Below are positions 49,344 to 59,468 of a stretch of DNA of 64,000 bases, piece after piece; within the stretch, counting starts at the first letter, position 1, and each line of letters begins with the position of its first letter. A model generated the notes under the pieces. The model had not been told where the DNA came from, did not search any database, and was given only the letters and a program-made list of their open reading frames with translations. Source of the stretch: Candidatus Kuenenia stuttgartensis (lineage in GTDB: Bacteria; Planctomycetota; Planctomycetia; Gemmatales; Gemmataceae); NCBI GenBank assembly GCA_945897965.1, contig CAMDHK010000003.1, positions 1 to 64,000 of the forward strand, given 5' to 3'. The position numbers were made by a program, and so were the translations under genes.

Positions 49344-49979
49344 TCAAGAAAGATTGCTTACAGCGTTGGTAACAAAATCAAGCATTTTTGTTGGGCATTT
49401 TTCGCCAAGGGCATTTTCAACTCCAGATGCAACATCCACGCAATATGGATTGGTAACACTGATAGCTTTGGCAATATTTAAAGGAGTTAACCCGCCAGCA
49501 AGAATCCAAGGGCGAGGAAACTTCAATTTTGAAATTAACTCCCACGGGCCCGGAATACCAGTACCGCCAAACATTCCTTTACTTTTTGTGTCCACTAAAA
49601 TTATTGAAGGTGGAATTTTTTGATTAGAAATTGATTCAAGCTTGTTTTGAACAAAATCTAAGCTCATTGATTCATCAATCGATAAAATACCAATCCAAGG
49701 TTTATTTTTAAGAATATCTAATTCAGGAACAGACCCATGGAATTGATAATAATCAATCCGAGGAATGGTTTTTAGGACTTCTTCAACTTGGGTTACGTTA
49801 GCGTTGGCAAATACAGCGACTACAGAAGTAAACGGTGGAAGATTATTGGCTATTTCTAATCCGATATCGGTTGAAATATAACGGATAGAGTCGGGAAAGA
49901 AATTAAGACCAATTGCATCACACCCAGCATCAACGGCGGCCAAGGCATCCTTAACAGTTTTTAAGCCGCAAATTTTCAC
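49344..49979 (-). CDS. trpF: Phosphoribosylanthranilate isomerase
   Basis: MKICGLKTVKDALAAVDAGCDAIGLNFFPDSIRYIS; YQFHGSVPE; WILAGGLTPLNIAKAI; VDVASGVENALGEK. Confidence 0.94.
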   Translation of the reverse strand: MKICGLKTVKDALAAVDAGCDAIGLNFFPDSIRYISTDIGLEIANNLPPFTSVVAVFANANVTQVEEVLKTIPRIDYYQFHGSVPELDILKNKPWIGILSIDESMSLDFVQNKLESISNQKIPPSIILVDTKSKGMFGGTGIPGPWELISKLKFPRPWILAGGLTPLNIAKAISVTNPYCVDVASGVENALGEKCPTKMLDFVTNAVSNLS

Positions 49980-50032
49980 CCGGACTCTTTTAATGATATT
50001 GACCCTTATTAGTCCAAGATTAAATTAGAATA

Positions 50033-50476
50033 TCAAGCTGCTTTTTTTCTGCTTTCTCCAATTCCAGCTTCAAGATACCAAGTCGGAGGAACAGGCCTGC
50101 GATTAAGCTCTTCCGCAAAATTCCAAAAGCAGACACAAGGTTCACCAGGTTTCCATGAAAAGAAAGCTTTGCGATTATTTACCAGCGTAGGAAAACCTAT
50201 TAATCCTAGTTCTGGAACTAAAGGTTCCACACCAATATTCTTTATTTCAATTAACGTGTTTTCAAGGGTCATTTCTGTTACATAGAGTTCGTCTGTAACT
50301 TCGTAGCTTTTTCTTCTTTCTTTCCAATTGAGCTTGTTTTTTTTCTTTTCGTAGAAATTCTTTTCGGATCGTAAAATCCTAACCCTAGAAGATACACATT
50401 TTAAGTCTTCTGCGACCCTGCTTGCTAAAGGAAGCATGGATTCAGCAGTTTCTAAAGTCATAATGTCCATGAACAT
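50033..50476 (-). CDS. DUF2203-like protein
   Basis: TLETAESMLPLASRVAEDL; IEIKNIGVEPLVPELGLIGFPTLVNNRKAFFSWKPGEPCVCFWN. Confidence 0.7.
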   Translation of the reverse strand: MFMDIMTLETAESMLPLASRVAEDLKCVSSRVRILRSEKNFYEKKKNKLNWKERRKSYEVTDELYVTEMTLENTLIEIKNIGVEPLVPELGLIGFPTLVNNRKAFFSWKPGEPCVCFWNFAEELNRRPVPPTWYLEAGIGESRKKAA

Positions 50477-50674
50477 TTTCCTGAAGCTAGGAGTCTATAG
50501 TAATTCTAATTTCTTTTAATTAATTCGGAATAAGCAAGATTCGACCTAAACCTATTAAGGTCAATTCGTAAGGAGAATTATTTAAATGGTGGGAATATTG
50601 AATACTGTTAACAATTATGCCGGTTACTCATAATTGCCATTTGGGTAAAGAATGATAGTTGTAAGGAACAAACA

Positions 50675-52555
50675 TCATTCTTTCCACTGAACAAAGCCTT
50701 CCAAGGCAAAAAATTCGGGAAGGCCAAGTTGATCAAACATCCTTGCAGTTCCAAGGTTTCGATCTTCTGCACGCTGCCAGAACTCTCTTCGGTCTGAATT
50801 TCCGGGAAACATGGCGCGATCTTTTTGGGATTGATGGCGAAATATTGCCATTTTCTTTCTTTCAAGTTCTTCCGGGCCTAAAGGGACGACTCTTTCTAAG
50901 TCTTGGGGTTCCCATTCTTCCCAAGCACCACGGTAAAGCCAAATTTCAGAGGAATCACCTTTGGTTCTTGCACGCCGAACTGCCTCAAAAATTGCCTCTG
51001 CGCAAACCCTGTGGGTACCATGAGGGTCCGATAGTTCGCCCGCCACATAAATTTGATAGGGATTCAATTTTGCAATCAAATTTTGAATGTCATCAATATC
51101 TGCAGGGTGAATAGGTGCTTTGGCAATGGTTCCTGTGCGATAAAATCGCAAGTTCATGAATTCTAATTGTTCGGGGGGTATGCCACATGCAAGTGCCGCT
51201 GCTCTAGCTTCCGTTTCCCTAATTAGGGATTTAATTTTCAACAAATCATCGGTATCAGATTGCCCCGGTACTTTTTTATCCAAGAAGTTTCTTACTCTTT
51301 CCTTTACTTGATGAGTTTGTTTTTCATCAATTTCGAAAAGACTATTAAAAGCGGCAGCATAATCGGTAAAGCGCCATGCATCATGATCAAATACAGCAAT
51401 GTTTCCACTGGTCATGTAAGCAACGAAAACCTTATGGCCCTGTTCGACAAGACGAATCAAGGTTCCCCCCATACTAATTACATCGTCGTCTGGATGTGGG
51501 CTGAAAACAAGAATGTTTTTTTTAACCGTTCCTGCTGGTTCATTACAAATGGTATCCATCAATTGCTTGAAAACCTTCAAGCCCAATACGCTAGCAGGCC
51601 CGTGTTCTCTAAGAAGTTCATAAAGTTCGTGTTCACGAAAATCATCATCGGAAAGTTTTAACAATCCTTTGCCCGTCTTTAGGCTTAGCTCGATAACAGC
51701 TTTCCTAATTAAAGTATCATTCCATGAAACAGGTCCAACAGCCCAAGGCCTATCGATTGCAGAAAGGCTTTTGGAGGCAGCTTGATCCAAGATATAAGTT
51801 GCATCCTGATGTTCTTGAAGGAAACTTGCGGTAACATTTTCAGAAACAGGGCCTTCTAAAGCTTTTGCAACAATCGGTGCTTTGTGTTCACCATACGCCA
51901 TTAGGATAACTTTGCGTGCATCCATAATGGTGCCCACGCCCATGGTAAGGGCACGAAGTGGGACATTTTCTTCCCCAAAAAAGGCTTGTGCAGCGTCTCG
52001 ACGAGTAACAGCATCTAAAGTGGCAAGTCTGGTTCGACTATGACGGGTGGAACCTGGCTCATTAAAGCCCATATGCCCGGTTCTACCTATGCCAAGGAGT
52101 TGTAAGTCAAGCCCGCCTGCTTGTCTTATTTTTTTTTCGTAGTTAATGCAGAATTCTTCAATCTTTTCAAATGCTAGGGTGCCATCTGGAATATTAATTT
52201 GATTATCTGGGATGTTTACATGATCAAAAAAAGTTTCACGCATCCATCTTCGATAGCTTTGAGGGTGAGTGGAATCTAAAGGATAATATTCATCAAGGTT
52301 GAATGTAATCACCTTGGAAAAATCTAGCCCTTCCATTTTGTGCATGCGAATAAGTTCGCGATATAAACCAACAGGTGTTGAACCAGTTGGAAGGCCCAAA
52401 ACAGTAAATTTGCCCTGAATCAAGTTCTGTTTTATAATTTCTTCAATCTGAAGTGCAATATGCCTTGCAGCTTGATTACTAGTTGAAAAAACAAGAGTTG
52501 GGACCTTGGTGCGCGGGATGTAGTGTGATGCCATAGTTTTTCCAGACATAACCAA
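50675..52555 (-). CDS. nagB: Glucosamine-6-phosphate deaminase fused to a PIG-L/LmbE deacetylase-like domain
   Basis: VLGLPTGSTPVGLYRELIRMHK; TFNLDEYYPLDSTHPQSYRRWM; LGIGRTGHMGFNEPGS; ILVFSPHPDDDVISMGGTLIRLVEQGHKV; LSDPHGTHRVCAEAI. Confidence 0.95.
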   Translation of the reverse strand: MVMSGKTMASHYIPRTKVPTLVFSTSNQAARHIALQIEEIIKQNLIQGKFTVLGLPTGSTPVGLYRELIRMHKMEGLDFSKVITFNLDEYYPLDSTHPQSYRRWMRETFFDHVNIPDNQINIPDGTLAFEKIEEFCINYEKKIRQAGGLDLQLLGIGRTGHMGFNEPGSTRHSRTRLATLDAVTRRDAAQAFFGEENVPLRALTMGVGTIMDARKVILMAYGEHKAPIVAKALEGPVSENVTASFLQEHQDATYILDQAASKSLSAIDRPWAVGPVSWNDTLIRKAVIELSLKTGKGLLKLSDDDFREHELYELLREHGPASVLGLKVFKQLMDTICNEPAGTVKKNILVFSPHPDDDVISMGGTLIRLVEQGHKVFVAYMTSGNIAVFDHDAWRFTDYAAAFNSLFEIDEKQTHQVKERVRNFLDKKVPGQSDTDDLLKIKSLIRETEARAAALACGIPPEQLEFMNLRFYRTGTIAKAPIHPADIDDIQNLIAKLNPYQIYVAGELSDPHGTHRVCAEAIFEAVRRARTKGDSSEIWLYRGAWEEWEPQDLERVVPLGPEELERKKMAIFRHQSQKDRAMFPGNSDRREFWQRAEDRNLGTARMFDQLGLPEFFALEGFVQWKE

Positions 52556-52682
52556 TTACATGGTGATTAATAATTCCTATCTATTTAACAGTAGTTTATC
52601 ATATGATGCCATAGATAAGACTTGTAAAAATATCGTCATGTTTTTGAGATAAAGAATAAAATTGACCCGAGGATCTAAGGCC

Positions 52683-53705
52683 ATGTACATTTTTCTTAAT
52701 GGTGCAAAGCAAAATGTAACCGATTTGGTCACGGTGGATGGATTATTAGCGCAATTGAAGCTTGAAAGTCGGAAAGTTGCGGTCGAATTAAACAAAAAGG
52801 TAATTCCACTTAAAGATCATGGTCATACTGCTATTAATGAAGGCGATTATGTTGAGGTTGTGACTTTGGTCGGTGGAGGAAGTGGAGAAGAGCTAAAAAT
52901 GGATACTCCCTTGAAAATTGGGAAATTTGAGTTTAAAAGCAGATTAATAACAGGAACAGGAAAATATTCGACTCTAGAGCAAATGAAATATTGCCTAGAT
53001 TTAAGTGATTGCGAGGCAACGACAGTCGCAGTTCGAAGAGAAAGGCTTGTTGATAAACAGGGTCGTAGTATTCTTGATTTTCTTGATTTAAAAAAACTCG
53101 TGATTTTGCCTAATACTGCAGGGTGTTACTCCGCTGAAGATGCAGTAAGGCACGCTCGATTAGGCCGTGAATTGCTTAGAAATCTTGAAAATCCAGGTTC
53201 AGAATGGGTCAAATTAGAGTGCCTTGGCGATCCTAAAACGTTGCTGCCTGATCCTTTTGAAACCCTTAAGGCAACCGAAATACTCGTAAACGACGGTTTT
53301 CAGGTTCTTGTTTATACCAGTGATGACCCAATATTAGCGCGAAATTTGCAAAAAGCAGGTGCGACTAGCGTAATGCCTGCAGGGAGTCCTATTGGCAGCG
53401 GCCAAGGTATATTGAATCCCAATAACATTCGAATTATTTTGGAGTTTTTGAAAGGGGAAAACCCAGACTACCCCGTTATTGTTGATGCAGGGGTGGGTTC
53501 TGCAAGCGATGTGGCCAAAGCAATGGAGTTAGGATGTGATGGCGTCCTGTTAAATACCGCAATATCAGGAGCAAAATTTCCAGAAAAAATGGCTTTGGCG
53601 ATGCGCTGGGCCTGTATTGCTGGTAGATTGTCTTATCTTGCTGGAAGAATTCCGAAAAAGCTGTATGCACAAGCTTCAAGTCCTTCAGAGGGGCTTATTT
53701 TCTAG
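52683..53705 (+). CDS. thiG: ThiS-ThiG fusion (sulfur carrier + thiazole synthase)
   Basis: [46 protein letters not shown]...[15 protein letters not shown] (ThiS) then [26 protein letters not shown]...VRRE...[24 protein letters not shown]...[29 protein letters not shown] (ThiG). Confidence 0.95.
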   Translation: MYIFLNGAKQNVTDLVTVDGLLAQLKLESRKVAVELNKKVIPLKDHGHTAINEGDYVEVVTLVGGGSGEELKMDTPLKIGKFEFKSRLITGTGKYSTLEQMKYCLDLSDCEATTVAVRRERLVDKQGRSILDFLDLKKLVILPNTAGCYSAEDAVRHARLGRELLRNLENPGSEWVKLECLGDPKTLLPDPFETLKATEILVNDGFQVLVYTSDDPILARNLQKAGATSVMPAGSPIGSGQGILNPNNIRIILEFLKGENPDYPVIVDAGVGSASDVAKAMELGCDGVLLNTAISGAKFPEKMALAMRWACIAGRLSYLAGRIPKKLYAQASSPSEGLIF

Positions 53706-53766
53706 CAGATTGTTTATATATTACTTACATAGCAAGGATTACCCTAAATTCGGAGGCTTTAGTTCC

Positions 53767-53928
53767 ATGGTTGAGAGAAGAATCGAACTGGATCGCAGAT
53801 ACCAAAAAAAGAAAAAGATGACCAAGCTTAAGCAAAAGCTTGCCATGGCTAAAGATAATCGTGAAAAAGAAATAATTGTCAACAAAATCAAGGTTATCAG
53901 CCCTTGGTGGACTGAACCTACCAAATAA
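53767..53928 (+). CDS. Small basic protein (53 aa), resembles DUF6800-type planctomycete proteins
   Basis: ATG at 53767: MVERRIELDRRYQKKKKMTKLKQKLAMAKDNREKEIIVNKIKVISPWWTEPTK; followed by a terminator. Confidence 0.6.
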   Translation: MVERRIELDRRYQKKKKMTKLKQKLAMAKDNREKEIIVNKIKVISPWWTEPTK

Positions 53929-53956
53929 TTACCTTATCAACTGGTAAAATGAAGTG

Positions 53957-53983
53957 CACCCGGATATATTTCCGGGTGTTTTC
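53957..53983 (+). terminator. Rho-independent terminator
   Basis: CACCCGGA-tatatt-TCCGGGTG followed by TTTTC. Confidence 0.8.
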
Positions 53984-54016
53984 ATTTATATTTCGGCTTT
54001 GATTGGAGAATAAATA

Positions 54017-55399
54017 ATGGCAATGGAATGTGTTGCATCAGCTAGGAAAGCTGAATCGATAGGTAAAAAGTTTACCATTAAAGGGTGGGTAAGAACGCGC
54101 AGGGATTCTAAAGGTGGTTTTAGTTTTCTTGAAATAAACGATGGCTCAAGTTTTGGCAATTTGCAAGTAATCGCCAACAACACTTTGCAAAACTATCAAA
54201 CGGATATTTTGAAAATAGGCACGGGTTGCAGCGTGGTGATCGAAGGCGTAATCAAAGGCTCCCCAGCAAAAGGCCAAGAAACAGAATTGGTTGCAGATTC
54301 AGTTCAGGTTGTTGGCTGGGCCGACCCTAACACCTACACAATGCAGAAAAAAGGGCACACTTTTGAATATCTAAGAACCCAAGCACATCTAAGGCCAAGA
54401 ACAAATACCTTCGGGGCTGTTGCTCGGGTTCGCAATCAGATTTCTAAATCAATCCATGATTTTTTTCAGGAACAAGGTTTTCTTTACATCAACACCCCCA
54501 TCATCACCCCAAGTGATTGTGAAGGGGCAGGGCATATGTTCAGGGTTACAACTTTAGATTTTCTTAACCCTAAAACAATCGCTAAGGCAGAAGACGATTT
54601 CTTTGGGAAACCAGTTTTTCTCACGGTTAGTGGGCAACTCGAGGGCGAAACTTATGCTTGCGCCCTAGGGAAAATCTATACCTTTGGCCCCACTTTCAGG
54701 GCTGAAAACTCCAATACTTCTAGGCACCTTGCGGAGTTCTGGATGGTCGAACCCGAGGTTGCTTTTAATGATCTAATTCAGAACATGGATCTCGCTGAAT
54801 CTTTTATTAAAAGAATTATTCGTGATGCATTGAATCAATGTGGCGAAGACATGCAGTTTTTTGAAGATCGAATCGAAAAAGGACTCATCCAAAATCTCGA
54901 ATTGGTACTCAATAAAGATTTTCAACGAATCTCTTATACTGAAGCTGTTGAAATTCTTAAAAATTGTGGGCAGACTTTTGAATTTGAAGTCGCTTGGGGC
55001 AAAGATTTACAATCAGAACACGAGCGCTATCTTGCAGAAAAACACTTTAATGGCCCTGTCATCCTGTACGATTATCCCAAAGAAATAAAAGCTTTTTACA
55101 TGCGACTTAACGACGATGGTAAAACCGTTCGGGCCATGGATGTATTGGTGCCTAGAATTGGAGAAATAATCGGAGGTAGTCAAAGAGAAGAACGCCTAAA
55201 GATCTTAGAAGCTAGAATGAAAGGTGCAGGTTTGAACCCTGAGGATTATTGGTGGTACTTGGATCTGAGAAGGTTTGGTGGCGTGCCCCATGCTGGGTTT
55301 GGCTTGGGTTTAGAGAGGTGCGTTCAATTTATAACAGGCATGGCTAATATAAGGGATGTAATCCCATATCCGCGAACACCAGGCAGCGCAGATTTCTAA
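54017..55399 (+). CDS. asnS: Asparaginyl-tRNA synthetase
   Basis: [117 protein letters not shown]. Confidence 0.97.
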   Translation: MAMECVASARKAESIGKKFTIKGWVRTRRDSKGGFSFLEINDGSSFGNLQVIANNTLQNYQTDILKIGTGCSVVIEGVIKGSPAKGQETELVADSVQVVGWADPNTYTMQKKGHTFEYLRTQAHLRPRTNTFGAVARVRNQISKSIHDFFQEQGFLYINTPIITPSDCEGAGHMFRVTTLDFLNPKTIAKAEDDFFGKPVFLTVSGQLEGETYACALGKIYTFGPTFRAENSNTSRHLAEFWMVEPEVAFNDLIQNMDLAESFIKRIIRDALNQCGEDMQFFEDRIEKGLIQNLELVLNKDFQRISYTEAVEILKNCGQTFEFEVAWGKDLQSEHERYLAEKHFNGPVILYDYPKEIKAFYMRLNDDGKTVRAMDVLVPRIGEIIGGSQREERLKILEARMKGAGLNPEDYWWYLDLRRFGGVPHAGFGLGLERCVQFITGMANIRDVIPYPRTPGSADF

Positions 55400-55402
55400 G
55401 GT

Positions 55403-56227
55403 TTAATTAAAAAACTTATATCGAACTATGCAATAAAGGGCGTTAAACCCGTCTTTAAGGCCTATTTTTTTGCCTTCTTCATAGGTTCGCCCATCATAAC
55501 TGACAGGAACTTCAAAAACACGCCATGCAGGTTTCTTTTTCTTGGCAATTTTAGCAGTGAATTCAGGCTCGAATCCAAACCGATTAGATTTGAGATCCAT
55601 GCCTTCCAACACTTCTTTTTTAAACACCTTGTAGCATGTTTCCATGTCGGTGAGATTAAGATTAGTAAGCATGTTTGAAAGTACGGTAAGAATTTTGTTG
55701 GTCACCATGTGCCAAAAATAAAGCACACGATGTTTTTCGCCAATAAATCTTGAACCAAAAACAATATCCGCTTTGTTTTCAATAATAGGTTGCAGTAACG
55801 ACGGATAATCATCTGGATCATACTCCAAATCCGCATCTTGAATGATAATAACATTGCCAGTGCAGAGTTTAAACCCATCCCTGAGGGCTGCGCCTTTACC
55901 CTGGTTTACTTTCTTGTAAAGGATTTTTGTATTTTCATCTTCAAATTGGGGAAGCATTTCCCTAGTGCCATCAGTGCTAAGATCATCAACCAGAATAATT
56001 TCTTTAGGTATGGGAACCATCCTAACTCTGCGTAAAACCTCAGTAATCCAGCGTTTTTCGTTATAAACAGGAATCACAACAGAAAGCTTGAAGTTTTCAG
56101 GTATTTTGTAAAGCCCTATAGCTCTGCAATTATTCAAACCAATCATGTCAGCCAGCTTTTCTATTCTGACATTATGCGCTTCAACATCTTGCCCAGATGA
56201 CGAAATATTTTCTCTGCCCTGATCCAT
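55403..56227 (-). CDS. Glycosyltransferase family 2
   Basis: LSVVIPVYNEKRWITEVLRRV; EIILVDDLSTDGTREML; GKGAALRDGFKLCTGNVIIIQDADLEYDPDDYPSLL. Confidence 0.94.
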   Translation of the reverse strand: MDQGRENISSSGQDVEAHNVRIEKLADMIGLNNCRAIGLYKIPENFKLSVVIPVYNEKRWITEVLRRVRMVPIPKEIILVDDLSTDGTREMLPQFEDENTKILYKKVNQGKGAALRDGFKLCTGNVIIIQDADLEYDPDDYPSLLQPIIENKADIVFGSRFIGEKHRVLYFWHMVTNKILTVLSNMLTNLNLTDMETCYKVFKKEVLEGMDLKSNRFGFEPEFTAKIAKKKKPAWRVFEVPVSYDGRTYEEGKKIGLKDGFNALYCIVRYKFFN

Positions 56228-56381
56228 TAATAAATCCTTCCAGTTATGAAGATAATCATTTATCGGTAATTACATTGGTTTTGGTCAAGCTCAAAGGTCT
56301 TATATCGTGCTGGCATTGACATAAAATTGGCGAAAACTTAAAGATGCTAAACAGTAGATAAACATTGCCGCTTTAGCATGG

Positions 56382-57584
56382 ATGCTAGTAGATGTGGTCT
56401 TTAATCCCAGGGAGGGGAATCAAAAAATGGCTGATACAAATCAAATGAATGTTCCTTTGTGCGATTTACAAGCACAATACATGTCAATTAAACCTGAGCT
56501 CGAAGCTGCAGCCTTAAGGGTGTTGGCATCTGGGCAAGCGATACTTGGGCCCGAAGTTACAAAATTTGAAGAATCAGTCGCAAAGTTTTGTGGCAGTAAC
56601 TATGGTGTCAGCTGTAATTCTGGTAGCGATGCTCTTTTGCTTGCTTTGTGTGCTGCGGATATTGGGCCTGGTGATGAAGTTATAATCCCACCCTTTACTT
56701 TCTTTGCTACCGCAGGTGCGATTTGCAGGACAGGAGCCAAGCCTGTTTTTACAGATATTGATTATGCAACTTTTAATATTGATCCCATGCAAATTGAAAA
56801 CAAAATAACTCCCCGCACAAAAGCGATCATGCCTGTACATCTTTTTGGTCAATGCGCCGACATGGAACCTATTTGGAGAATAGCCGAACGACACAATTTA
56901 TTAGTCATCGAAGATTCTGCACAATCCCTAGGTGCTGAGTACCAAGGAAAAAAGACTGGAAGTCTGGCTGCCTTGGCGTGCATGAGTTTCTACCCGACAA
57001 AAAATCTGGGCGCCTTTGGTGAAGGTGGTATGGTGATTACCAACGATGCAGAATGGGCAAACAAAATGAATTGCCTTCGCGTTCATGGAATGGAACCCAA
57101 GTACTATCACAAGTACATAGGTTGGAATGCCAGAATGGATGCAATTCAAGCTGCATTTTGTAATGTGAAGATGAATTATTTAGAACAATGGCTTAAAAAT
57201 CGTCAAGCTGCTGCAGCAAGATATGATTCTATTATTGACGAAGAGCATCTAGGAAGCTTTTTGAAAAAACCGACGCGCAAACCGAATCGCAATCATACCT
57301 TCAATCAATATGTGGTAAGAGTTGGTGGCGGTGAAAGGGACGCATTGGTTCAATACTTGCGATCTGAAAAAATTGGTTGTGAGATTTACTACCCTCTACC
57401 TTTACACCTTCAGGAATGCCTTCAATTCCTAGGCCATGCAAAAGGTGATTTTCCTACCAGCGAAACGGCTTGTAATGAGGTGATGGCACTTCCAATGTTC
57501 CCAGAAATTACTGCGGAACAGCAAAGGCTCGTTATTAGGACTTGTGCCTCTTTCCTGAGGCAAAAAGTTCGAAAAGTGGCTTGA
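56382..57584 (+). CDS. DegT/DnrJ/EryC1/StrS aminotransferase (start may be ATG at 56427)
   Basis: VPLCDLQAQYMSIKPELEAA; NSGSDALLLAL; VIEDSAQSLGAEYQGKKTGSLAALACMSFYPTKNLGAFGEGGMV. Confidence 0.95.
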   Translation: MLVDVVFNPREGNQKMADTNQMNVPLCDLQAQYMSIKPELEAAALRVLASGQAILGPEVTKFEESVAKFCGSNYGVSCNSGSDALLLALCAADIGPGDEVIIPPFTFFATAGAICRTGAKPVFTDIDYATFNIDPMQIENKITPRTKAIMPVHLFGQCADMEPIWRIAERHNLLVIEDSAQSLGAEYQGKKTGSLAALACMSFYPTKNLGAFGEGGMVITNDAEWANKMNCLRVHGMEPKYYHKYIGWNARMDAIQAAFCNVKMNYLEQWLKNRQAAAARYDSIIDEEHLGSFLKKPTRKPNRNHTFNQYVVRVGGGERDALVQYLRSEKIGCEIYYPLPLHLQECLQFLGHAKGDFPTSETACNEVMALPMFPEITAEQQRLVIRTCASFLRQKVRKVA

Positions 57585-57585
57585 T

Positions 57586-58902
57586 CTATCTTTTTAATAA
57601 ATCAAGCACTGCAGATACCGTCGCGTTGATGCCTGTCTCTAAGGATGCAGGCATATCGGGGTGATAATACTCTGAATGCAATGATGGTAAAGAGGCGTTT
57701 TTGTTTATCAAAGACCCCTCATATTTTTTCTTGGCTGCAGTTCCTAAAAAAAACATACACGAAGGAATGCCTGCTTTACCATACCTGCTAAAATCTTCAC
57801 CCCACATTACTTGCTCAGGCATTGAAACAAATTCTTTACCCAACTTATCTTCCCAAACTTTCCGCAATCTTTGAGTTAAAGGAATGTCATTGGATAAGGC
57901 TGGAGTAAATTCATTATTTCGAATTAAAATTTCTGGCTCTGGGGCATTGGCTCCAATCGCAGCAGCTTTGACTATGCGTTCTATTCCACTTAAAACCTGC
58001 TTGCGCACATCATCTTTGAAGGTTCTTACAGTAAGTTGGAGTTTAACTTCACTAGGAATGATATTGTGCTTGGTCCCCCCATGAATTGAACCTACTGTAA
58101 CAACAGCCGGATCAAGTGGGTTCACCTCTCTGCTTACCAAAGTTTGCAAATCTAGGATAATTCTTGCAGCAAGAACTATGGGATCAATGGTGGCGTGTGG
58201 AGCAGCACCATGTCCGCCCTTACCTTTTACCACAATATCAACGGAATCAACATTGGCGCATGCAAGTCCTTCGCGAACAGCAATAGTTCCCGCGGGCCTT
58301 GAAGCATCGCAATGTAACGCTATGCAAAAATCGGGCTTGGGGAAATCCCTGAATAACCCATCGTCCAGCATCGCTTTTGCGCCCGCACCAATTTCTTCAG
58401 CAGGCTGAGCAATAAAAACCAAAGTGCCGGACCAGTTGTTTTTTATTGAAGTTAAAATCCGGGCAGTTCCTACCCAGTTTGTCATATGCAAATCATGTCC
58501 GCATGCGTGCATGACTCCCGTATCTAATCCTTTATCATTTCGGGCCACAGCTTTGCTTGCATAAGGTAGTTTTGTGTTTTCAAGCACAGGTAAAGCATCC
58601 ATGTCGGTTCGCACCAAAACAGTTGGCCCTTTGCCATTCCGAAAAACACCAACAATTCCAGTTCTTCCGATTTTCTCTTTAACTTCAAAACCAAGTTTTT
58701 TTAATTCTGAAGCGAGAACAGCGGCAGTCTTAAATTCTTGGAAGGATAATTCAGGGTTTGCGTGAAGATATTCATAAAACTTCATTAGTTCGGGTGTGTG
58801 ATTTGTTGTAAGCTCCTTGGAAAACTCCTCGCTAAAAGCAGAGGTTGTGTAAAACATCTGGACAATAATAAAAACAAAACACAAATGTTTGAACATGAAC
58901 AT
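57586..58902 (-). CDS. Secreted M20-family amidohydrolase
   Basis: YLHANPELSFQEFKTAAVLASEL; VLVRTDMDALPVLE; MHACGHDLHMTNWVG; FIAQPAEEIGAGAKAMLDDGLF. Confidence 0.95.
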   Translation of the reverse strand: MFMFKHLCFVFIIVQMFYTTSAFSEEFSKELTTNHTPELMKFYEYLHANPELSFQEFKTAAVLASELKKLGFEVKEKIGRTGIVGVFRNGKGPTVLVRTDMDALPVLENTKLPYASKAVARNDKGLDTGVMHACGHDLHMTNWVGTARILTSIKNNWSGTLVFIAQPAEEIGAGAKAMLDDGLFRDFPKPDFCIALHCDASRPAGTIAVREGLACANVDSVDIVVKGKGGHGAAPHATIDPIVLAARIILDLQTLVSREVNPLDPAVVTVGSIHGGTKHNIIPSEVKLQLTVRTFKDDVRKQVLSGIERIVKAAAIGANAPEPEILIRNNEFTPALSNDIPLTQRLRKVWEDKLGKEFVSMPEQVMWGEDFSRYGKAGIPSCMFFLGTAAKKKYEGSLINKNASLPSLHSEYYHPDMPASLETGINATVSAVLDLLKR

Positions 58903-59033
58903 GAGAGGTTTCCTCGGGAATACTTTGGTGAATCAAACCTTTTTAATGTTTTATACCGGATTTAACTTTACAGTTAGCGAAATTAGCTATAATTCCAATT
59001 GTGGTTTTGGTTACCTTAAGGAAGGGGATGGTC

Positions 59034-59387
59034 ATGCAGTTCAGAACAATTCCGCTTGCTCAAAGGCAAGATATATTTTTTAAACTTGTTACTTTGCAGG
59101 ATGCGAAGAGCAAAGGCATCAGAGAATCTAAAAAGATTATTATCGATCAATTTCAAATCGATGATGCTACTCTTGAAAAAATCACTGAAGAAGGAATGGA
59201 TCGTAATTGGCCACCTTTATCAGATAGTGAAGAAGATGTTCAGGTTTCTGATTCTCATGTCGATGCGGATTCTGTAAAATCGATTGATTCGGATGAAGAA
59301 GCGATTGAAGCCATCGAGTCAAATGAAGAAACAACTGAATCTACCGAAGCAACTGATGATGAAGTAACGCATTTACCCGAAGCGTAA
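59034..59387 (+). CDS. Hypothetical protein with acidic low-complexity tail
   Basis: ATG at 59034 gives MQFRTIPLAQRQDIFFKLVTLQDAKSKGIRESKKIIIDQFQI...; tail rich in D/E/S/T; terminator downstream. Confidence 0.65.
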   Translation: MQFRTIPLAQRQDIFFKLVTLQDAKSKGIRESKKIIIDQFQIDDATLEKITEEGMDRNWPPLSDSEEDVQVSDSHVDADSVKSIDSDEEAIEAIESNEETTESTEATDDEVTHLPEA

Positions 59388-59425
59388 TCCCTCATCTGGT
59401 TGCTGATTAAACAATTAACGATAAT

Positions 59426-59460
59426 AAAAAAGGCCCCTGTTATGGGGCCTTTTTGTTTTT
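59426..59460. terminator. Rho-independent terminator, probably bidirectional
   Basis: AAAAAAGGCCCC-tgtta-GGGGCCTTTTTG with flanking A and T runs between convergent genes. Confidence 0.85.
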
Positions 59461-59468
59461 AACTAATA

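Noticed and set aside
50675-52555. NagB fused to a PIG-L-like deacetylase as a novel architecture
   Set aside because: This fusion is already known from other bacteria
52556-52682. Possible TPP riboswitch upstream of the thiS-thiG gene
   Set aside because: No CUGAGA...ACCUGAUC-like core could be found in the short leader
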